Below, in pieces: positions 59,991 to 64,000 of a stretch of DNA of 64,000 nt. Source of the DNA: Rhinopithecus roxellana (Eukaryota > Chordata > Mammalia > Primates > Cercopithecidae); NCBI RefSeq assembly GCF_007565055.1, contig NC_044562.1, positions 55,990,700 to 56,054,699 of the forward strand, given 5' to 3'. Position numbers and translations under genes: made by a program. Position 1 is the stretch's first letter; every line of letters begins with the position of its first letter. The notes below the pieces were generated by a model that worked only from the letters and a program-made list of their open reading frames with translations, ran no database searches and was not told the DNA's origin.

Positions 59991-60792
59991 TGCATCATGA
60001 CTACATTATGCAATTGTTTTTTGGTGAATGACCATATTCTGAGGAGAGAGACCCCTGTGACAGAGAGCCCAAGCAAGAAGTTTTAAAGACTGAAACTCAT
60101 TCTGAATAGATACTGGGATAGGCTCCAGCTGTGAGGAACAACAGACTTTTCAGAAGCATATGATTGTTACTTCACCCTCACAGATAATTTTTGAGTAGCT
60201 AACCCAATGACATTGCTTTCTTTGCTAGAGTAACTGCTGATGTGGCCTTAGAAATTCACTCTGTTAAAAATAACTCTCAACCCTAATTTTGAGAGTTGAT
60301 TTGAAGTTATAATTTCTCATTCTTCTTCTAAAAATCCAGAAGAACTGGCATTGGTAGCTTTATCTACATTTCTTAAAAGGTTATCAATCCCTAACATTAA
60401 GCATTTCCATGCACCTCAAAGGATTGGCTTCTCTAATCTAAATGTCTTAAACACCTCGTAAATGTGTGTTTTTCTGGTTTTGAGCAAATGACTGTCAATC
60501 TTCCCTACTAGCTAGAAAAAGTCACTCTAGAAAAAAGAAAGTACCTTTCCATTACTACTACCAAAACACAGCCCCACAAATTTAAGTTACAACATAAAGG
60601 AAATAATAAGTTTTGAGCACTTTCTATATAGACGTCAGTTGTATCTATTTCAAAGTCACAGACCCAAAACTCACACATGTGATCATGTAAATATATATGT
60701 ATGTACATAGAGATAGAGAAATAGATACATAGGTGTATACTGATATATATATAAATTTAAACTGGCATATGTATTTACACTGAGATAAATGT

Positions 60793-60818
60793 TTGTGTGT
60801 GTGTGTGTGTGTGTGTGC
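60793..60818. repeat. (TG)n microsatellite
   Basis: Pure TG run of 12-13 units. Confidence 0.96.
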
Positions 60819-61596
60819 TTAAATTTCTGACTCATCCTTCAGCGTGCCTGATCACTAACAACTTAATCTAAGCACATGATTATTTGTCTTGGTTTTCCAG
60901 TCCAATCCAATATGATTTCCAAGTCCATTCTTTCACATTCTGTTTAAACTCCCTTCCAAGTTTGCTCCCTCTCTGTTCCTCCCTATAATCATGTCTAATC
61001 TCCAGGGTCTCATGTTCTGCCACTCCAAGTAAACAGGTTAATCCAGGTTTCATGGACTCTTCCAGTTGTTTAGCTCAAACTGATTATTATTAAGGGGAAT
61101 TTTAGGGCATTGGGCCAATTTTTAAAGACAAATATGAATTTGTATGGAAATCTCTAAGTATTTTAATGTTGATAACAATTTTTAAAAAAATTAAATACTG
61201 TATGCATACCCCTGTCTTCCTCCCCATCCCAAAAAAAAGACGACTATTAGCTAGTCAGATTGCAATTTCTGTCCTGGACTCCTGAAGGGTCCATGGGTAT
61301 ACTTAGGGAATATATAAACCTCTTTTTCAAACTGCAGTCAACCTATTATTAATGTAGTAAAGTTAATTTAAATTCATAGCAATTAGTATTTTTAGTAAGT
61401 TAAAAAGAATAATTTAGGATGGAATGAATGGACTTGGAGGAAAAATAGAGTGAAAAGCAAGAATATTATTTTGAGAAATGTCATATTTATGTGTGTATGT
61501 GTGCCAAGTTACACAGAAATTGTATTTCTGAGGAGAGTGGCCAAACAAGTTTAGAAACGCATGTATATAATTTAGTTTTATTCAGTTTCCCAAATA

Positions 61597-61898
61597 CAGT
61601 CATCCCTCAGTATCCACAGGGGATTGAGTCCGGGACCCTCTATGGGTACCAATATCTTAGGATACTCAAAACCCTTACAAACAATAGTGTAATATTTGCA
61701 TTTATTTTACACCCAACCTCCAGTATACTTTAAATCATTTCTAAATGACTTGTAATACCTTATACAACCTAAATGCTCTGAAAGTGGTTATTAAACTGTA
61801 TTATTTTTAATTGTTTTTTTTTTTTTTTTGTAATGTTTTCAATGAGGGAGTTGGTTGAATCCACAGATAGGAAACCCAGGTACAGGGAGGGTCAACTC
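61597..61898. mobile_element. Tigger-related (Tc1/mariner) MITE
   Basis: CAGTCATCCCTCAGTATCC at the left and GGTTGAATCCACAGATAGG, CAGGGAGGGTCAACTC at the right form inverted ends. A TA dinucleotide flanks both sides (61595-61596, 61899-61900). TTTGCATTTATTTTACACCC and TACTTTAAATCATTTCTA are internal consensus blocks. It is non-autonomous. Confidence 0.85.
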
Positions 61899-61982
61899 TA
61901 ATTCTGCACCCACAGAGGATAGGAACATAAAAATGCCGACTCCCTATGGGCTGCTTCCCCTCCACGCTCTTTCTTCAATCTT

Positions 61983-61998
61983 CCTGTAGGGGGTGCTC
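61983..61998 (+). promoter_or_regulatory. CTCF-like motif 1
   Basis: CCTGTAGGGGGTGCTC resembles the CTCF core (CC...AGGGGGCGC), with T instead of C in GGGGGTGC. It lies 330 bp before the DDX18 start codon. Motif match only. Confidence 0.4.
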
Positions 61999-62049
61999 AA
62001 ATGAGCTTTTAGTACAGCGTGAAGCCAGTGCACGGCCTGGCCTCCACTT

Positions 62050-62064
62050 CTCCAGGGGGCGATG
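62050..62064 (+). promoter_or_regulatory. CTCF-like motif 2
   Basis: CTCCAGGGGGCGATG contains the full CCAGGGGGCG core, in the same orientation as the motif 67 bp upstream. Motif match only. Confidence 0.45.
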
Positions 62065-62220
62065 TAAAGTTTTTGGTCGTTAAAGGTATCGTGCTGCGCG
62101 CGTCTGGAAGCATTTCCACTCTGGAGCATTCTCGTTCCGCCGGGTGCCAGCGTTCCTGTGACGCACTTCCGGTTGGCTGAGCTGCGCACATGTGACCGGA
62201 AGGGAAGTAACGTCAGCCTT

Positions 62221-62294
62221 GAGAACTGAGTAGCTGTACCGTGTGGCGCTTGTTCTAGAGAACTGAATAGCTGTACTGTTGGCGCCTTGTTCTA
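62221..62294 (+). repeat. 37-bp tandem duplication before the DDX18 ATG
   Basis: Units are 62221-62257 and 62258-62294. Both begin GAGAACTGA, contain AGCTGTAC and end CTTGTTCTA. They differ by a few substitutions and a one-base shift in the middle. It ends 17 bp before the start codon, so it is probably 5' UTR. Confidence 0.9.
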
Positions 62295-62311
62295 GGCACT
62301 TCTTGGACAGC

Positions 62312-62396
62312 ATGTCTCACCTGCCGATGAAACTCCTGCGTAAGAAGATCGAGAAGCGGAACCTCAAATTGCGGCAGCGGAACCTAAAGTTGCGGG
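62312..62396 (+). CDS. DDX18: ATP-dependent RNA helicase DDX18, exon 1 coding part
   Basis: The frame from the ATG at 62312 reads MSHLPMKLLRKKIEKRNL and continues with a second KLRQRNLKLR unit, giving 28 codons plus one base. It ends at a strong donor, GGG|GTGAGA, with GT at 62397. The N-terminal string matches human DDX18 as I remember it. DDX18 (MrDb; yeast Has1 family) is a nucleolar DEAD-box RNA helicase of about 670 residues that works in pre-rRNA processing and ribosomal subunit assembly. This exon carries only the lysine/arginine-rich N-terminus; the helicase domains lie beyond the window. The ATG follows GGACAGC, an acceptable but not ideal Kozak context. The intron donor argues against a processed pseudogene. 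Compared with remembered human sequence, residues 27-28 read LR rather than FQ. Confidence 0.88.
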
Positions 62397-62398
62397 GT
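62357..62398 (+). repeat. 21-bp direct repeat across the end of DDX18 exon 1
   Basis: 62357-62377 and 62378-62398 both begin CGGAACCT and share the TTGCGG block, encoding RNLKLRQ followed by RNLKLRG. The second unit runs over the splice donor. Confidence 0.85.
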
Positions 62399-63044
62399 GA
62401 GATGCGTTGACTCGCGATGGCTGAGGAGTCCCACGCGCCAGTCCTGGCGCGTTCGGGCGGCCGGGGGCCCAGCTGCTCCGTGTGACGGAGGCAGCTTCCC
62501 CTGCAGAGTGTGTGACTGGGGAGAGTGAAAAGGCAGGCTCCACTCGGGGCCTGCGCTGCTGCCGACTGGTCGCGTGACTCCAGCGCTGCTCCTGACCTTT
62601 CTGAGCAATCAGTTTCTTCTTACAGCGTTAGAGCAAGAGGCCTCCCGGTTCACTTCTAGGCTTGCGGCTAACCCTGCCTTTTGCATTTCCACTTTACCTT
62701 TTGATCCCCTCACCACCTGCAAGTCGCACCTCACCCCATCCCTCTTTTCCGGTTAGGCTACATGGAACGTTCTCATTTCCACCCACTTTTCACATCTATG
62801 TAATTCCCATATTTCTTTCTCCGAAAGCCCGTCTGGCTGTTTCTAGAGCTTCTTTGGTACTATTGCCTTCCTCTACCCACCTCCACACACTCTCCTAGCA
62901 CTTTCTCACAAAAGCTTCTACATATTTGTGTCCTGCGCGGTCACCTAAATGAAAAGGATTTTACATGAATGTCACCTTTCTTACTTACCTCATTTGCAGT
63001 CCCAGTGTCCTGACAATGGGGCCACAGATCTTGAAGTAATTTTG

Positions 63045-63145
63045 TTAACTTATTGTCCAGGTTGAGATATAAACTTCCCGAGGGAAAGGTTGAAGGCACA
63101 GTGCCTTGCCCCAGTTGGTTTTCAACAGACATTAATTGAAAAAAA
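63045..63145 (+). repeat. Possible L2 LINE 3' end
   Basis: GAGATATAAACTTCCCGAGG, GGCACAGTGCCTTGCCCCAG and CAACAGACATTAATTGAA loosely follow the L2 terminal pattern. Confidence 0.5.
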
Positions 63146-63342
63146 ATTCTGCAGGAGGCAATAGGTTTGTGAATTTTAGGAATATGTTTTGAAGTACTCT
63201 TATATTTCTAATTCCTATAGAATAATACTACAGCATTACTAACTACTTTTCAGTGCCTGTGTAAGTAAATTTGAACAAAAGATGGTGTTTTCTCTTTTTC
63301 AGTAAACAAACAGGGAGCCTTTGGTAAGGACATTCTCAGGTA

Positions 63343-63613
63343 CAGTCATGTACATAATAGGAGGGGGGATACGTTGTGAGAAATGAGTCATTAGGGGCTT
63401 TTGTCGTTCTGCGAACAGCTTATAGTACACAAACCTGAATCTACTACACACCCAGGCTACATGGTATAGCCTGTTGCTCTTAAGCTGTCATCCTGTACAG
63501 CATGTTACTGTACTGTACTGAGAGAATTGTAACACAATGGTAAATGTATGTATTGCTAAATATATCTAACCATAGAAGAGGTAGAGTAAAAATACATGTA
63601 CATATGACATGAG

Positions 63614-63654
<41 letters not shown>

Positions 63655-64000
63655 AGACGGAGTCTTGCTCTGCCGCCCAGGCTGGAGTGCAGTGGCCGGC
63701 TCTCAGCTCACTGCAAACTCCGCCTCCCGGGTTGACGCCATTCTCCTGTCTCAGCCTCCCGAGTAGCAGGGACTACAGGCGCCCGCCTCGTCGCCCGGCT
63801 GGTTTTTTGTATTTTTTAGTAGAGACGGGGTTTCACCGTATTAGCCAGGATGGTCTCGATCTCCTGACCTCGTGATCCGCCCGTCTCGGCCTCCCAAAGT
63901 GCTGGGATTACAGGCTTGAGCCACCGCGCCCGGCCGAGAGATTTTTTTTAAATGGTACATCTGTATAGAGTACTTACCATGAATGGAGTTTGCAGGACTG
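63343..64000. mobile_element. Tigger-type DNA transposon, split by an AluY and cut by the window end
   Basis: Starts CAGTCATGTACATAATAGG after a TA (63341-63342). It continues with GATACGTTGTGAGAAATGAG, CTACATGGTATAGCCTGTTG, TACAGCATGTTACTGTACTG and GTAACACAATGGTAAATGTA, then after the Alu GTATAGAGTACTTACCATGA. The right terminal repeat is outside, so the copy is longer than the common short forms. Confidence 0.78.
63624..63935 (-). mobile_element. Young AluY, antisense, in DDX18 intron 1
   Basis: Near-consensus, with GTGGCCGGCTCTCAGCTCAC and GCCCGCCTCGTCGCCCGGCT, the reverse of the cercopithecid-type arms. GAGAGATTTTTTT at 63611-63623 and from 63936 is the target duplication, partly merged with the T tail. 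Confidence 0.95.

Larger units (their letters stand above)
56211..61596. other. Unique sequence between repeats
   Basis: 56211-56775, 57992-58309, 58766-59376, 59991-60792 and 60819-61596 contain no recognised repeat or gene. An A/T-rich stretch with TATATG units lies at 60690-60760. Confidence 0.5.
62030..62311 (+). promoter_or_regulatory. CpG-rich TATA-less promoter and 5' UTR of DDX18
   Basis: CpG dinucleotides are dense from about 62030 to 62480 in an otherwise CpG-poor window. Motifs seen: ETS CTTCCGGT (62166-62173) and its exact inverted partner ACCGGAAG (62195-62202), a third ETS core GGAAGT (62204-62209), E-box palindrome CACATGTG (62187-62194), and CRE half-site CGTCA (62211-62215). 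No TATA box stands 25-35 bp before a plausible start. ETS/CRE, CpG-rich promoters are typical of ribosome-biogenesis genes. Transcription probably starts in about 62215-62300, but the exact site cannot be seen. Confidence 0.8.
62397..64000 (+). other. DDX18: DDX18 intron 1 (partial)
   Basis: Begins with the donor GTGAGA and leaves the window. A CACGCG motif, a non-canonical E-box, lies at 62432-62437 in the CpG-rich start. It then holds unassigned sequence to about 63040, an L2-like end, a Tigger-type element and an AluY. I see no convincing second exon; a weak 21-nt candidate is discussed in the findings. Confidence 0.75.

Noticed and set aside
62384..62608. Minus-strand 74-codon frame at the DDX18 promoter, as a divergent gene
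   Set aside because: CpG islands are stop-poor and give open frames by chance; no splice donor or known protein was recognised.
63254..63260. 7-nt segment between TTTTCAG and GTAAGT in DDX18 intron 1
   Set aside because: It is too short for normal exon definition and would shift the frame.

Overview
The window is nuclear DNA of an Old World monkey (macaque/baboon/guenon group). The youngest Alu copies (18670-18980, 36635-36962, 43638-43938, 44008-44315, 63624-63935) carry variants I associate with cercopithecid AluY lineages: a right arm reading GAGAGCCGGCCAC or GATCCGGCCAC, and a linker reading CTAGCCGGGCGACGAGGCGGGCG. Full-length L1PA tails, MaLR/MLT solo LTRs and decayed MIR, L2 and hAT copies fit primate intergenic DNA. 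No bacterial, viral-particle or CRISPR-like system is present.

Layout. From 1 to about 61.9 kb I see no exon that I can support. This stretch is a gene desert made of repeats laid over unrecognised unique sequence. Main blocks are: a deleted L1 at the left edge; an MST solo LTR at 7.7-8.2 kb; an L2 at 17.8-18.6 kb next to an MLT1 LTR split by an L1M tail; MLT1 LTRs at 23-24.4 kb; a MIR split by an L1 at 24.5-25.1 kb; an old L1M from 31.5 to 34.2 kb that hosts two hAT elements; an Alu cluster ending in a 351-nt uninterrupted purine run at 36.9-37.3 kb; a THE1 solo LTR at 40.3 kb; an L2 from 41.75 to 43.5 kb split by an L1 tail and a MaLR LTR; two adjacent young AluYs at 43.6-44.3 kb; a 1.65-kb L1PA at 49.7-51.3 kb; two Alus that hit the same target at 52.2-52.9 kb; and an L1 with a 5' inversion at 56.8-58.0 kb.

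The right end (about 62.0-64.0 kb) is the start of a gene. A CpG-rich, TATA-less promoter with paired ETS motifs, an E-box, a CRE half-site and two CTCF-like motifs leads to an ATG at 62312. The 85-nt coding segment ends at a strong splice donor, and its translation matches the N-terminus of DDX18 (MrDb), a nucleolar DEAD-box RNA helicase of ribosome biogenesis. Intron 1 runs off the window and carries a Tigger-like DNA transposon with a young AluY in it. A repeat-rich desert upstream of DDX18 agrees with my recollection of the interval between DPP10 and DDX18 on human 2q14.1.

I did not find a previously undescribed system. The observations most worth checking are around DDX18 (a 37-bp tandem duplication before the ATG, a 21-bp repeat inside exon 1, a possible phase-preserving microexon) and several well-resolved nested insertion histories. 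Repeat family names come from memory of consensus sequences, and subfamily assignments should be treated as approximate.
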